The notes under the pieces were generated by a model. That model made no database searches and was not told where the DNA came from. It worked only from the letters and a program-made list of their open reading frames with translations. From Neisseria weaveri (GTDB lineage: Bacteria > Pseudomonadota > Gammaproteobacteria > Burkholderiales > Neisseriaceae), in contig NZ_LR134533.1 in NCBI RefSeq assembly GCF_900638685.1, forward strand, positions 1,426,001 to 1,490,000: DNA of 64,000 nt. The letters are read 5' to 3'. Both the position numbers and the translations under genes were made by a program. Positions 33,388 through 41,857 of the stretch are shown one piece after another. Each line of letters opens with the position of its first letter. Position 1 is the stretch's first letter.

Positions 33388-33427
33388 AAACACAAACCCA
33401 CTGTTGGCTAACAGTGGGTTTGTGTTT
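33388..33427. terminator. Strong bidirectional terminator
   Basis: An 18-bp perfect stem (33388-33405 with 33410-33427) around a 4-base loop. On the plus strand TTTTT follows, ending hldC-birA/coaX-SPOR. On the minus strand it closes the putative small RNA with a weaker U tail. Confidence 0.88.
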
Positions 33428-33556
33428 TTCGGTTTTGAGTATTGGATGTAAAGGGAATTGTTTGTCGTATATGCACACTCCGAAGTAATTGAAGATGACG
33501 AGAGAATAATAAGGTAATTTGTTTAATGGCCTGATATTTAGGATGGCTACCAGGTG
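33388..33556 (-). ncRNA. nrrF: Probable iron-regulated small RNA (NrrF-like)
   Basis: No protein-coding gene fits the 430-bp gap. On the minus strand a promoter (TTGATA, 16 bp, TATAAT; 33590-33563) carries a near-perfect Fur box and would start an RNA near 33556 that runs about 170 nt into the strong hairpin at 33427-33388. In N. meningitidis the Fur-repressed sRNA NrrF, which down-regulates sdh and other iron-enzyme mRNAs, is about this size and, from memory, lies beside the homologue of the SPOR-like gene next to birA/coaX. Identity rests on promoter, size and synteny, not on sequence comparison. Confidence 0.65.
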
Positions 33557-33562
33557 TTTTGA

Positions 33563-33590
33563 ATTATACGCGAATAATAATAATTATCAA
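33563..33590 (-). promoter_or_regulatory. Fur box overlapping a minus-strand promoter
   Basis: TAATAATAATTATCA (33575-33589) matches the 7-1-7 Fur core TGATAAT-N-ATTATCA at 13 of 14 positions. It covers the -35 (TTGATA, 33590-33585) and spacer ahead of the -10 (TATAAT, 33568-33563). Iron-loaded Fur bound here would block RNA polymerase. Confidence 0.75.
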
Positions 33591-33774
33591 TAAGAAAAAC
33601 ATAAAATAAGTGTGTAAATTATTTAAATAATTGAATTTAAAGAAAAATAAAAGAATTGATAGGCTGGGTTAATCGCATATTTAGCTGATTTTAAGCAAGT
33701 GTTTCATATCATCGTGTCGGTAAATGCCGTATAATTCAGCGATATTCGATTACGTGAAGGCCGTCTGAAATTTT

Positions 33775-35214
33775 ATGCAAACTTATCAAACCGTTACCCG
33801 TGATTTATTGGATGCCAACCAGCTTTCTCCGGAAAGGTTGGCAAAGAGTTTGGCTTTGATCGGCAGTCATAAAGTCGACTATGCCGATATTTATTGTCAG
33901 CGTACTGCCTTTGAAAGTTGGCATTTGGAAGAAGGCATTGTTAAGTCGGGCAGTTTCCAGATTGATCAGGGTGTCGGCGTGCGGGCTGTTGTTGGCGAAA
34001 AGACGGCTTTTGCTTATGCAGACAGTTTGAATGCAGATTCGGTTGACCGCTCCGCGCAGGCGGTGCGTGCGATCGGTTCGGCCGGTCAGGCGGCTTCGGT
34101 TTGCGTGCCGTCCGTCCGTTGCGGCAAAGCAGTGCATGCTGTTTCCAATCCCATTGCCAGCTTGGATTCTGCAGCGAAAGTGGCCTTGTTGAATAAAGTT
34201 GAAGCATTGGCTAAAGCGGCGGATCCGCGCATTGTACAGGTGATGGCAGGGCTGACTTGCGAATATGATTTGATTTATATTGCACGGTTGGACGGCAGGC
34301 ACAGTGCCGATATCCGTCCGATGGTGCGTCTGAATGTAACCGTGATTGCCAAGCAGGGCGAGCGTCGGGAGCAGGGGAGTGCCGGTGGCGGCGGGCGTTA
34401 CGACTTGGCTTATTTTGACGAATATTGTGTCGGGCAGTATGTGGCTTCCGCAGTTAAGCAGGCGTTGACGAATTTGGAATCCCGCCCGGCTCCTGCGGGT
34501 GCGATGACCGTGGTATTGGGCAGCGGTTGGCCAGGCGTATTGCTGCATGAGGCGGTCGGGCATGGTTTGGAGGGTGATTTCAACCGTAAAGAAACCAGCG
34601 CGTTTTCCGGCAGGATAGGCGAGAGGGTGGCAGCCAAAGGCGTAACCGTTGTCGATCAGGGCGATATTGCCAATCGTCGTGGTTCTTTGAATATTGATGA
34701 CGAAGGCAATGAAACCCGACGTACGGTTTTAATCGAAGACGGTATTTTGGTGGGTTATTTGCAGGACGAAACCAACGCGCGGCTTATGGGTGTGCCGGTA
34801 ACGGGTAACGGTCGTCGTGAGAGCTATTCTTCCGCGCCGATGCCGAGAATGACGAATACGTTTATGGAAAGCGGCAGCCGTGATCCGGAAGAAATTATTG
34901 CTTCGATCGATAAAGGTCTTTATGCGGTAAATTTCGGCGGCGGCCAAGTAGATATTACCAGCGGTAAGTTTGTGTTTAGCGCGTCCGAAGCATGGTGGGT
35001 TGAAAACGGCAAGCTGCAATATCCGGTGAAAGGTGCCACGATTATCGGCAACGGGCCGGAAGTATTGAAACATGTAAGCATGATCGGCAACGATATGTCT
35101 TTGGATGCCGGTGTCGGTGTATGCGGTAAAGACGGGCAGAGCGTGCCTGTCGGTGTGGGTCAACCTACTTTGCGTATTGATGCCGGTTTGACTGTCGGCG
35201 GTAGTGAAGTGTAA
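33775..35214 (+). CDS. tldD: TldD metalloprotease subunit
   Basis: Zn protease that acts with PmbA/TldE on small peptides. The 479 aa have the metal-binding HEAVGHGLEGDF (HExxxH) near residue 260 and the family C terminus GKDGQSVPVGVGQPTLRI. pmbA is not in this window. A DUS (33757-33768) lies between a GAAGG SD and the ATG, so the initiation region includes uptake sequence. A TATAAT box is at 33730-33735. Confidence 0.95.
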   Translation: MQTYQTVTRDLLDANQLSPERLAKSLALIGSHKVDYADIYCQRTAFESWHLEEGIVKSGSFQIDQGVGVRAVVGEKTAFAYADSLNADSVDRSAQAVRAIGSAGQAASVCVPSVRCGKAVHAVSNPIASLDSAAKVALLNKVEALAKAADPRIVQVMAGLTCEYDLIYIARLDGRHSADIRPMVRLNVTVIAKQGERREQGSAGGGGRYDLAYFDEYCVGQYVASAVKQALTNLESRPAPAGAMTVVLGSGWPGVLLHEAVGHGLEGDFNRKETSAFSGRIGERVAAKGVTVVDQGDIANRRGSLNIDDEGNETRRTVLIEDGILVGYLQDETNARLMGVPVTGNGRRESYSSAPMPRMTNTFMESGSRDPEEIIASIDKGLYAVNFGGGQVDITSGKFVFSASEAWWVENGKLQYPVKGATIIGNGPEVLKHVSMIGNDMSLDAGVGVCGKDGQSVPVGVGQPTLRIDAGLTVGGSEV

Positions 35215-35260
35215 TGGGTTACGGTTTGAGGCCGTCTGAAAATCGAAATACAGATAAACT

Positions 35261-35295
35261 AAAAAGGCCGTCTGAAATTTCAGACGGCCTTTTTT
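35261..35295. terminator. Bidirectional inverted DUS terminator (tldD / BI-1 gene)
   Basis: AAAAAGGCCGTCTGAA mirrored, with A and T runs on either side; another single DUS is at about 35229. Confidence 0.9.
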
Positions 35296-35307
35296 ATTGG
35301 TTTGGGA

Positions 35308-36003
35308 TTAGTCTTCGCCACCCAATGACAACAAGATATTCAACAAGCTGCTGAAGATGTTATAAATGGAAATGAAGATGGTCAGCGCGGCACTGATGTG
35401 GCTGGTTTCACCGCCGTCAATCACGCTGCGGATCTGCCACATAATCAGCAGTGAGCTGAACAGAACGAAACCTGAAGAAATAGTTAAGCTCAAGGCTGGA
35501 ATCTGCAGGAACATATTGGCAACAACGGCAATCATCAGGACAACTGCACCAACGGTTAAGAAGCGGCCCAAAGAATTCATATTCATATTGGTGCGGCGTG
35601 CCATTGCGGCCATGGTGAAGAATACGGCGGCGGTCATGGCGGCGGCGATGCCGACGATTTGTGCACCGTTACTCAGGCTCAGGCTGTATTGCAGCAGCGG
35701 GCTGATGAGCACGCCCATGCCGAAGGTAAATACCATCAGCAAAGTGGCGCCGGTGTTGTTGTAGCGGTTTTTCTCAATCAGGAAACACATGCCGTAGAAA
35801 AAGGCCAAGGTAACACCGAAAGCAATCCAGCGGTTTCCAAACAGGCTAAACAGGCTGAAGCCCATTTGGCTGCTTAAGAATGCACCGGCTGCGGCAGGAA
35901 TGAAGGATAAACCGAGCAGGTTGTAGGTTTTGCGTAAAACCGTATTTTTGGCTACGGCACCGGGACTTGAGGATTGTGTGTAGTCGTAAACGTCGTGTTG
36001 CAT
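35308..36003 (-). CDS. Bax inhibitor-1 / YccA family membrane protein
   Basis: 231-aa inner-membrane protein with seven hydrophobic helices filling residues 30-225 after a short hydrophilic N terminus (MQHDVYDYTQSSSPGAVAKNT). E. coli YccA of this family binds and modulates the FtsH protease; whether this one does is not known. The start is the ATG at 36003 with AGGAG upstream; a 21-codon upstream extension is not supported. Confidence 0.88.
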   Translation of the reverse strand: MQHDVYDYTQSSSPGAVAKNTVLRKTYNLLGLSFIPAAAGAFLSSQMGFSLFSLFGNRWIAFGVTLAFFYGMCFLIEKNRYNNTGATLLMVFTFGMGVLISPLLQYSLSLSNGAQIVGIAAAMTAAVFFTMAAMARRTNMNMNSLGRFLTVGAVVLMIAVVANMFLQIPALSLTISSGFVLFSSLLIMWQIRSVIDGGETSHISAALTIFISIYNIFSSLLNILLSLGGED

Positions 36004-36100
36004 GGCGTTTGCTCCTGTATATATTTGGTTTATAAAGTAGAGAGCCGATTCTAACAGCAATTTCACGATATTGGCTGAAAATTATCGGTATTGCCTGAAA

Positions 36101-37012
36101 TTAGCGTATGTAATCCGCCGGAATGTCCGCTGCCAACCACAATAAGACAACCCACGTTAAGACGGTAAAGCTCCATTGCGGCAGCATGCGGTTCAGCAGA
36201 AGCGGAGATGATGCTTTTTTTAAGAAAAACAAGTGTGCGGTGCTGAAAACCAGCAAAACGGTTTGCAAAACGGCTTGTTTGCCGGCAGTGTATACTAAAG
36301 GCAGCCATATCGACCAACATAGTGCGGCAATCAGCAGTAAAGCCGTGTGGTACAACTTGGCGCGTGCCGTTCCAAGCCGTACGGCCAGTGTGCGCTTTCC
36401 GGCACAGGTGTCGCTGTCGATATCGCGCATATTGTTGAGATTCAGCACCATGCAGCACCACAGTCCCAAAGCAGTTGCAGGCAGAAAAGAAAGCATATTC
36501 AGACGGCCTGTATGCAGATATTCGCTACCGATAACGCCCAGCCAGCCGAAAAACAGTAAAACGGCTGCTTCGCCGAAACCGTGATAGCCGTAGGGTTTAA
36601 TGCCTGCCGTGTAGGTAAAGGCGGCAAGAACGGCTGATGCGCCGAGCAGCAGCCAAAGTGTATAGCGGATGTCGGGTCGGGCGGCAGACAGCAGCAGAAT
36701 GCCGGACAGGCAGCAGGAAATGGCGCAAGCAAGCAAGGCTTTCTGCATTGCGGTACGGCTGATTTTACCGCCCGCCACCATGCGTTCGGGGCCTTGTCTG
36801 AGACGATTGTCCGCACCGTGTACGGCATCGCCGTAATCGTTGGCCAGGTTGCTGAAGATTTGCAGCAAAGCGGCGGTCAGGATACTCAGCACCAGAGTTA
36901 TGATATGCAGCTTGCCTTGTTGTGCGGCGAGCAGGCCGCCGCACAGTGTCGAAGCCAGTGCCAAAGGTAGGGTTCGCGGTCGGGCGGCTTGCAGCCAGTA
37001 TCGGACAGCCAT
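36101..37012 (-). CDS. menA: 1,4-dihydroxy-2-naphthoate polyprenyltransferase
   Basis: UbiA-superfamily membrane enzyme attaching a polyprenyl chain to 1,4-dihydroxy-2-naphthoate in menaquinone synthesis. The 303 aa have eight or nine helices, the first Asp-rich motif NLANDYGDAVHGADN and the second LNNMRDIDSD. No other men gene is in the window and neisseriae are chiefly ubiquinone users, so the substrate is uncertain. An in-frame DUS lies near 36499. Confidence 0.85.
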   Translation of the reverse strand: MAVRYWLQAARPRTLPLALASTLCGGLLAAQQGKLHIITLVLSILTAALLQIFSNLANDYGDAVHGADNRLRQGPERMVAGGKISRTAMQKALLACAISCCLSGILLLSAARPDIRYTLWLLLGASAVLAAFTYTAGIKPYGYHGFGEAAVLLFFGWLGVIGSEYLHTGRLNMLSFLPATALGLWCCMVLNLNNMRDIDSDTCAGKRTLAVRLGTARAKLYHTALLLIAALCWSIWLPLVYTAGKQAVLQTVLLVFSTAHLFFLKKASSPLLLNRMLPQWSFTVLTWVVLLWLAADIPADYIR

Positions 37013-37133
37013 GTGTTTCGGGTCGGGTAAAGGGGGGAGTCAAAGCGGTTGGAAAGCCGACGGGTTTGATTGCGGCAGTAAGTATTGCCGTATCCGTTGG
37101 CTGGCGGTTCGGTATCCGGCAGTTTGATTGTTT

Positions 37134-37166
37134 ATAAGGCCGTCTGAAATTTTCAGACGGCCTTAT
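37134..37166 (-). terminator. Inverted DUS terminator after yggX
   Basis: ATAAGGCCGTCTGAA mirrored, 20 bp beyond the yggX stop. Confidence 0.85.
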
Positions 37167-37185
37167 GTTTATCGTTTGCCGGTAT

Positions 37186-37455
37186 TTAGTCTTGGGGAAC
37201 GTAGCCCTGAACTTGGTCGGCACCGTCGCCGAAAAAGTAGTTTTCCATTTGTTGTGCCAAATATTGGCGTGCGCGCGGGTCGGCCAGGCTCAAGCGGTTT
37301 TCGTTGATCAGCATGGTTTGGTGGCGCGTCCAGGCATCCCATGCTTCTTGTGATACGTTTTCGAAAATGCGCTTGCCCAGTTCGTTGGGCAGGGGAGCGA
37401 ATTTCATGCCGGGGGCTTCTTTGCCTAATTTGATGCAGTTAACCATACGGGTCAT
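37186..37455 (-). CDS. yggX: Probable Fe(II)-trafficking protein YggX
   Basis: 89-aa cytoplasmic protein linked to protection of Fe-S clusters from oxidation. Family features visible are a Cys at position 7 (MVNCIKL), [36 protein letters not shown], and a C terminus ending GYVPQD. An ATGCCGTCTGAA-type DUS lies just upstream at about 37482. Confidence 0.93.
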   Translation of the reverse strand: MTRMVNCIKLGKEAPGMKFAPLPNELGKRIFENVSQEAWDAWTRHQTMLINENRLSLADPRARQYLAQQMENYFFGDGADQVQGYVPQD

Positions 37456-37546
37456 GGCCGGTTTCCTTATTCGGTTTGATTTCAGACGGCATTGATTTTA
37501 ACGGAGTCGCCGCCGTTTGTATATTGCTTCACTGCGGTGTGCGCTT

Positions 37547-38860
37547 TTAGAGCGTGTAGGCAAAAATTTTCGACCGGCGGCCGCTTTCGTCGTATTCCTG
37601 CCGTCTTTCTTGGGGTAAGTCGTCAACGGAGGCCGTCTGAAAACCGCGCTCGATAAACCATTCTCCGGTGTGCGTGGATAAGGCCAACAGGGTTTTGAGG
37701 TTTTTTTGCCGGGCTTGGCGGAGCAGGTGTTCGAGCAGCAGTTCGCCGTAGCCGCTGTCTTGCGTTTGCGGGGAAACCACCAGGCAGGCGAGTTCGCCGA
37801 CATTCGGGTCGGCAAAGGTTTTGAGGGCAACACAGCCGTAGATTTGGCGGTCGTGTTCCAAAATGGAAAATTGACCGATATGGTTTTCCAGATATTCGCG
37901 ACTGCGGCGCAATAAGATGCCTTGATCTTCCAGCGGACGGATTAAGTTGATGATGTCGGGAATGTCGGCACTTTGCGCTTCGCGTATGTTCATAAACGGA
38001 TTGCGTGCGATGGAGGTGCCGACACCGTGGCGGGTAAACAGTTCGGCAATCAGGCTGCCGTTTTGGCGGCCGCCGAGAATCTGTACGCGCGAAACCTGAT
38101 TTTCAACGGCGCGGATGGCGTATTGCAGCAGACGGCGTTGTTCGGGATGTGCGGTTTGATTGTCGAGCAGGCTTTGCGCTTCTTGTGCGGAAAGGTTGCT
38201 GATGACTTGGCCTGCTGCGTTGAGAATGCCGTCTTGCTCCACCAGATAAATCAGTTTTTCGGCTTGCAGGGCAACAGCTGTGGCTTCGGCAATGTCGCCC
38301 ATGCTCAGATTGAAAGTTTTGCCGCTGAGAGAATGGCCGATCGGGCTGATAAGTACCAGCGAACCGTTATCCAAACAACGGCGTATGCCTTCGGTATCGA
38401 TTTTGCGGATACGGCCGGTGTAGCCCATGTCGATGCCGTCGATAATGCCGAACGGCCTTGCCGAAATAAAATTTCCGCCGGCGATATGGAGCGGCTTGCC
38501 GCGCTGCGGGGCATGGGCGATGCCGACGGATAATGCGGCTTCGATGTCGCAGCGAATCATGCCGACGGCCTGTTTGACGTACGATAAGGTCTGTTCGTCG
38601 GTAATGCGGAAATTATTGTGGTATTGCTGGGGATGCCGGTCTTTATCGGCCAACCGGTTGATTTGGACGCGTGTGCCGTGTACGAGCACCAATTTGACGC
38701 CGAGACTGGCTAAAAGGTTAAGGTCGGCGGCAAGCGTGTTCAACGCCGGGCCGGACAGCAGGCTGCCTGCTACGCCGATAACGAGGGTTTTGCCGCGCAG
38801 ATAGTTGATGTAAGGTGCGGCTTCGCGGAAATCACGGATAAAGTCGGCGGTTGTGTTCAT
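37547..38860 (-). CDS. argA: N-acetylglutamate synthase (classical ArgA)
   Basis: First step of arginine synthesis. The 437 aa comprise an amino-acid-kinase-like domain (about 1-290; VIGVAGSLLSG, LVLVHGTRVQINR) that would hold the arginine feedback site, followed by a GNAT acetyltransferase domain (about 295-437; SGYGELLLEHLLRQA). Its ATG overlaps the stop of the zinc-ribbon gene (ATGA), so it appears translationally coupled and has no SD of its own. A DUS near 37628 encodes part of the RGFQTAS segment. Confidence 0.94.
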   Translation of the reverse strand: MNTTADFIRDFREAAPYINYLRGKTLVIGVAGSLLSGPALNTLAADLNLLASLGVKLVLVHGTRVQINRLADKDRHPQQYHNNFRITDEQTLSYVKQAVGMIRCDIEAALSVGIAHAPQRGKPLHIAGGNFISARPFGIIDGIDMGYTGRIRKIDTEGIRRCLDNGSLVLISPIGHSLSGKTFNLSMGDIAEATAVALQAEKLIYLVEQDGILNAAGQVISNLSAQEAQSLLDNQTAHPEQRRLLQYAIRAVENQVSRVQILGGRQNGSLIAELFTRHGVGTSIARNPFMNIREAQSADIPDIINLIRPLEDQGILLRRSREYLENHIGQFSILEHDRQIYGCVALKTFADPNVGELACLVVSPQTQDSGYGELLLEHLLRQARQKNLKTLLALSTHTGEWFIERGFQTASVDDLPQERRQEYDESGRRSKIFAYTL

Positions 38861-39255
38861 TGCAGGAGAATCAGATAGAAAAGCTGCATAATCAATACGG
38901 TCAGCGCAACCAGTGAAGCCATTGTCCAATTGAAGCCCGCTGCGGCTTTGGCTTTGACCGGAGCCGGTTCGCTTTTGCCTGCAGGTATGAAGTTGTCGAG
39001 CAGATCGGCGATTTCGTTTTTGGAAATGACTTTGCGCGTGCGGACTTGCGGCCCGAGGTTGTGCACCAGTTTGACATCGGTAACGGCATTGGGCAGTTGT
39101 CCCGGCCGCATATTTTCCGGTGTGTCGCGGACATGGTTTTTGGCTTGGAACAATCCTTCGCATTTGCTGCACATCACAAAACCTTGTGCAACATTGAGCT
39201 GGTTGTCTTGTACCCAAAGTTGGGTTTTGCAGTGAGGGCAGGCGCAAACGGGCAT
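38857..39255 (-). CDS. Zinc-ribbon membrane protein (MJ0042/DUF3426-like)
   Basis: 132 aa with an N-terminal zinc ribbon CPHCKTQLWVQ...CSKCEGLF (MJ0042 type, residues 5-36) and a single C-terminal membrane helix (about 112-130), so the ribbon would be cytoplasmic. Function is not known. Four-base overlap with argA downstream implies cotranslation. Confidence 0.82.
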   Translation of the reverse strand: MPVCACPHCKTQLWVQDNQLNVAQGFVMCSKCEGLFQAKNHVRDTPENMRPGQLPNAVTDVKLVHNLGPQVRTRKVISKNEIADLLDNFIPAGKSEPAPVKAKAAAGFNWTMASLVALTVLIMQLFYLILLQ

Positions 39256-39326
39256 GGTCGGCTCGCTTTGTTAAGTTAGTTATTGTAAACGGTATTGTAA
39301 GGAGTTTCAGACGGCCTGTATAGAAT

Positions 39327-39367
39327 AAAGGCCGTCTGAAAATCGAAGTTGTTTTCAGACGGCCTTT
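39327..39367 (-). terminator. Inverted DUS terminator after pyrE
   Basis: AAAGGCCGTCTGAAAA mirrored with a 9-base loop; a further single DUS is at 39306. Confidence 0.85.
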
Positions 39368-39387
39368 TCATGCTTCAAATGCAGCGT

Positions 39388-40029
39388 TTATGCCACGCCG
39401 TAACGCTCGCGGTAAGCGCGCACCGGTTCCAGATAAGCACCGAATTCGGCATTGTTTTCCAGCAGAGCCAGCAAGTCTTTCAGGTTAGCAATCGCCACAA
39501 CCGGCAAGCCGTATTGCTGTTCCACTTCCTGCACGGCCGATTTGTCGCCCGTACCTTTTTCCATACGGTCTAGCGCAATGGCAACGGCGGCGGGGGTTGC
39601 GCCTTCCGCCTCAATCAGCTTAACCGATTCGCGCACCGACGTACCTGCCGAAATCACGTCGTCGATAATCAACACGCGGCCTTTGAGCGGCGCGCCCACC
39701 AACACGCCGCCCTCGCCGTGGTCTTTCGCTTCTTTGCGGTTGTAGGCAAACGGCACGTTCACGCCCTTTTCGGCCAGCATCATGGCGGTGGCCGCCGCCA
39801 GAATAATGCCTTTGTAAGCAGGGCCGAACAGCATATCGAATTCGACTTTGCTCTCGATAATCGCTTCTGCATAGAATTTGGCCAATGCCAAAGTGGACGC
39901 GCCGTCGTTAAACAGACCGGCATTAAAAAAATAAGGCGACTGACGGCCTGCTTTGGTGGTGAACTCGCCGAACTTCAAAACGTTTTGCGCTAAGGCGAAT
40001 TTCAGGAAATCTTGACGGAAATCGGACAT
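39388..40029 (-). CDS. pyrE: Orotate phosphoribosyltransferase
   Basis: Makes OMP from orotate and PRPP in pyrimidine synthesis. The 213 aa have the PRPP motif VLIIDDVISAGTSVRES and substrate regions GPAYKGIILAAA and YNRKEAKDHGEGG. The start is MSDFRQDFLKFALAQ at 40029; the 32-codon upstream extension contains translated promoter sequence. GC-rich codon use resembles its neighbours argA and the AP endonuclease. Confidence 0.96.
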   Translation of the reverse strand: MSDFRQDFLKFALAQNVLKFGEFTTKAGRQSPYFFNAGLFNDGASTLALAKFYAEAIIESKVEFDMLFGPAYKGIILAAATAMMLAEKGVNVPFAYNRKEAKDHGEGGVLVGAPLKGRVLIIDDVISAGTSVRESVKLIEAEGATPAAVAIALDRMEKGTGDKSAVQEVEQQYGLPVVAIANLKDLLALLENNAEFGAYLEPVRAYRERYGVA

Positions 40030-40155
40030 TTTCGACTCTTTCTCTATTGATAGATGAAAACAAAGCGGATTATAGCTGAAGGCGGTATGCGGTAACAGGC
40101 CGTCTGAAACACATTTCGGGTACAATGCTGCTTTTCTTGATTACGTTGAAACATT

Positions 40156-40932
40156 ATGTTGAAAATCATCTCCGCCAATGTGAACGGCATCCGTTCCGCT
40201 TATAAAAAAGGCTTCCACGAATACATCGCCGCGTCGGGCGCCGACATCGTTTGCGTGCAGGAATTGAAAGCGCAAGAGCCGGATTTGTCGGACGATATGA
40301 AAAATCCGCACGGTATGTATGGCGTATGGCATTGCGCCGAAAAACGCGGTTACAGCGGCGTGGCGATATACAGCAAGCAACGCCCCGACAATGTGCAAAT
40401 CGGCATGGGCATTGAAGAGTTCGACAGCGAAGGCCGTTTTGTGCGTGCCGATTTCGGCAAATTGAGCGTGATTTCGCTTTATCTGCCCAGCGGCACCAGC
40501 GCACCGGAGCGGCAGGAATTGAAATACCGCTTTCTGGATGCGTTTTACCCCATGTTGGCCGAGATGAAAGCGGAAGGCCGCGATATCGTGGTGTGCGGCG
40601 ACTGGAACATCGCCCATCAAAACATCGACTTGAAAAACTGGAAAGGCAATCAGAAAAATTCGGGCTTTCTGCCGGAAGAACGCGCATGGATAGGCAAAGT
40701 GATTGCCGACTTGGGCTGGGTGGATATGTGGCGCAAACTGTATCCCGAAGTGCCCGGCTACACTTGGTGGAGCAACCGCGGGCAGGCGTATGCGAAGGAT
40801 GTGGGGTGGCGTATCGACTACCACATGGTCACGCCCGATCTGGCAGCCAAAGCGGTGCAGGCGCATGTGTATAAAGATGAAAAATTTTCCGACCATGCGC
40901 CGCTGGTGGTGGAATACGATTATTCGATCTGA
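40156..40932 (+). CDS. AP endonuclease / exodeoxyribonuclease III family (NApe-type)
   Basis: Cleaves DNA at abasic sites in base excision repair. The 258 aa begin MLKIISANVNGIRSAYKKG and contain the EEP-fold catalytic residues in VQELKAQ, GDWNIAHQNID and SDHAPLVVEYDY. Sequence closely resembles meningococcal NApe, the AP-endonuclease paralogue (the other, NExo, is a 3' end-processing enzyme). Monocistronic; its terminator is built from a foreign-dialect DUS, the left edge of the island at 40939. Confidence 0.93.
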   Translation: MLKIISANVNGIRSAYKKGFHEYIAASGADIVCVQELKAQEPDLSDDMKNPHGMYGVWHCAEKRGYSGVAIYSKQRPDNVQIGMGIEEFDSEGRFVRADFGKLSVISLYLPSGTSAPERQELKYRFLDAFYPMLAEMKAEGRDIVVCGDWNIAHQNIDLKNWKGNQKNSGFLPEERAWIGKVIADLGWVDMWRKLYPEVPGYTWWSNRGQAYAKDVGWRIDYHMVTPDLAAKAVQAHVYKDEKFSDHAPLVVEYDYSI

Positions 40933-40938
40933 TGCGTT

Positions 40939-40972
40939 TTCAGACAGGCATGGGCAATCCTGCCTGTTTTTA
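40939..40972 (+). terminator. Terminator made from a TGCCTGTCTGAA-type DUS
   Basis: TTCAGACAGGCA (40939-40950), then ACAGGCA pairs with TGCCTGT (40961-40967), followed by TTTTATT. The first arm is a full 12-base uptake sequence of the wadsworthii dialect. Confidence 0.8.
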
Positions 40973-41013
40973 TTGGCTTACAATCAATCCACTTACATAA
41001 TAAATAACGATAC

Positions 41014-41070
41014 CGTCATATACGGGCTTATCCAGGTATGACGAGCGTACTGTTTTTAAGTTGATTAACC
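41014..41070. repeat. Degenerate copy of the ATACTCGGG palindromic repeat
   Basis: CGTCATATACGGGCTTA...GGTATGACGAGCGTACTGTTT resembles one arm plus flank of the repeat at 45629-45707 (GTATGACGAATGTGCTGTTT). Confidence 0.55.
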
Positions 41071-41079
41071 ATATCAAGC

Positions 41080-41523
41080 TCAAGGTTTGCGCGGCTGCGC
41101 ATTTTTAGAGACCGCATCAAGATAATCCATAAGGAAGCAGCTGTCATTTTCAACAATATTGTCAATGCGGTACACAACGAAGCGGTCGGATGGGAAATTG
41201 CGGCTGCTTTCTTTGATTTCCGGAGAATCCGCGGCCACCCTCAGCCAGAAATTCGCGCGGGAATGGTGCGGGGAGCGGGGCGGCAGCTTTTTTATCAAAG
41301 CGCGGACTTTTGCTTCGTCTTCCGATTGTTTGAACACCGCAACCCAGTCGGAAGCGGGTGAAGAGCAGGGAGCCAGAATGACCCGGCCGTTTTCTTCGGA
41401 AGCCAAAACGGAGAAAATATCATGGAAATCATCTGCTTCGGAGGTTTGATGGTGTTCGGATTTTGCTGCGTTTGCCAGTGATAAAGACAGCGATAATAAT
41501 GCGGCCAGTAGAGTGAGTTTCAT
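41080..41523 (-). CDS. Secreted protein of unknown function
   Basis: 147 aa with a clear signal peptide (MKLTLLAALLSLSLSLANAA) and a mature domain of about 127 residues with two cysteines (ILAPCSSP; ENDSCFLM) that could form a disulfide. I recognise no family. The mature N-terminal half is acidic; the middle is basic (IKKLPPRSPHHSRANFWLR). Start at 41523 after discarding 18 upstream codons. It lies wholly between wadsworthii-dialect DUS copies, so it was probably imported with them. Confidence 0.75.
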   Translation of the reverse strand: MKLTLLAALLSLSLSLANAAKSEHHQTSEADDFHDIFSVLASEENGRVILAPCSSPASDWVAVFKQSEDEAKVRALIKKLPPRSPHHSRANFWLRVAADSPEIKESSRNFPSDRFVVYRIDNIVENDSCFLMDYLDAVSKNAQPRKP

Positions 41524-41602
41524 GTTTGTCAGTATGAGTTGTGATGGTTTCGGAAATGTGCCGTCATAGTAGAACACGATTATTCGATTTAATACAAACT
41601 TT

Positions 41603-41636
41603 TTCAGACAGGCATTCGTTATAATGCCTGTCTGAA
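41603..41636. repeat. Inverted pair of TGCCTGTCTGAA DUS
   Basis: TTCAGACAGGCA (41603-41614) and TGCCTGTCTGAA (41625-41636) as a perfect palindrome around a 10-base loop that contains most of a TATAAT box (41620-41625). It sits between divergently starting genes. Confidence 0.9.
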
Positions 41637-41659
41637 TTCTGATTTAGAGGAGGAACGAT

Positions 41660-41857
41660 ATGAAAGTTTACCGTATGCTTACCGGCCCGGACGATGCTGT
41701 GTTTTGCCGCCGCGTAACCGAAGCCTTGCAGCACGGCTGGGATTTATACGGCAGCCCGACCATGACCCACACGCCCGACGGCGTGCAGGTGGGGCAGGCC
41801 GTAGTAAAAGATGTGGAAGGTGTTTACGACCCCGACAAACCTCTGCATGAATACTGA
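41660..41857 (+). CDS. DUF1737 domain protein
   Basis: 65-aa protein of the DUF1737 type (MKVYRMLTGPDDAVFCRRVTEALQHGWDLYGSPTM). Members are small and uncharacterised. GAGGAGG precedes the ATG at good spacing. The next gene starts 15 bp on, with one wadsworthii-dialect DUS filling the gap. Confidence 0.88.
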   Translation: MKVYRMLTGPDDAVFCRRVTEALQHGWDLYGSPTMTHTPDGVQVGQAVVKDVEGVYDPDKPLHEY

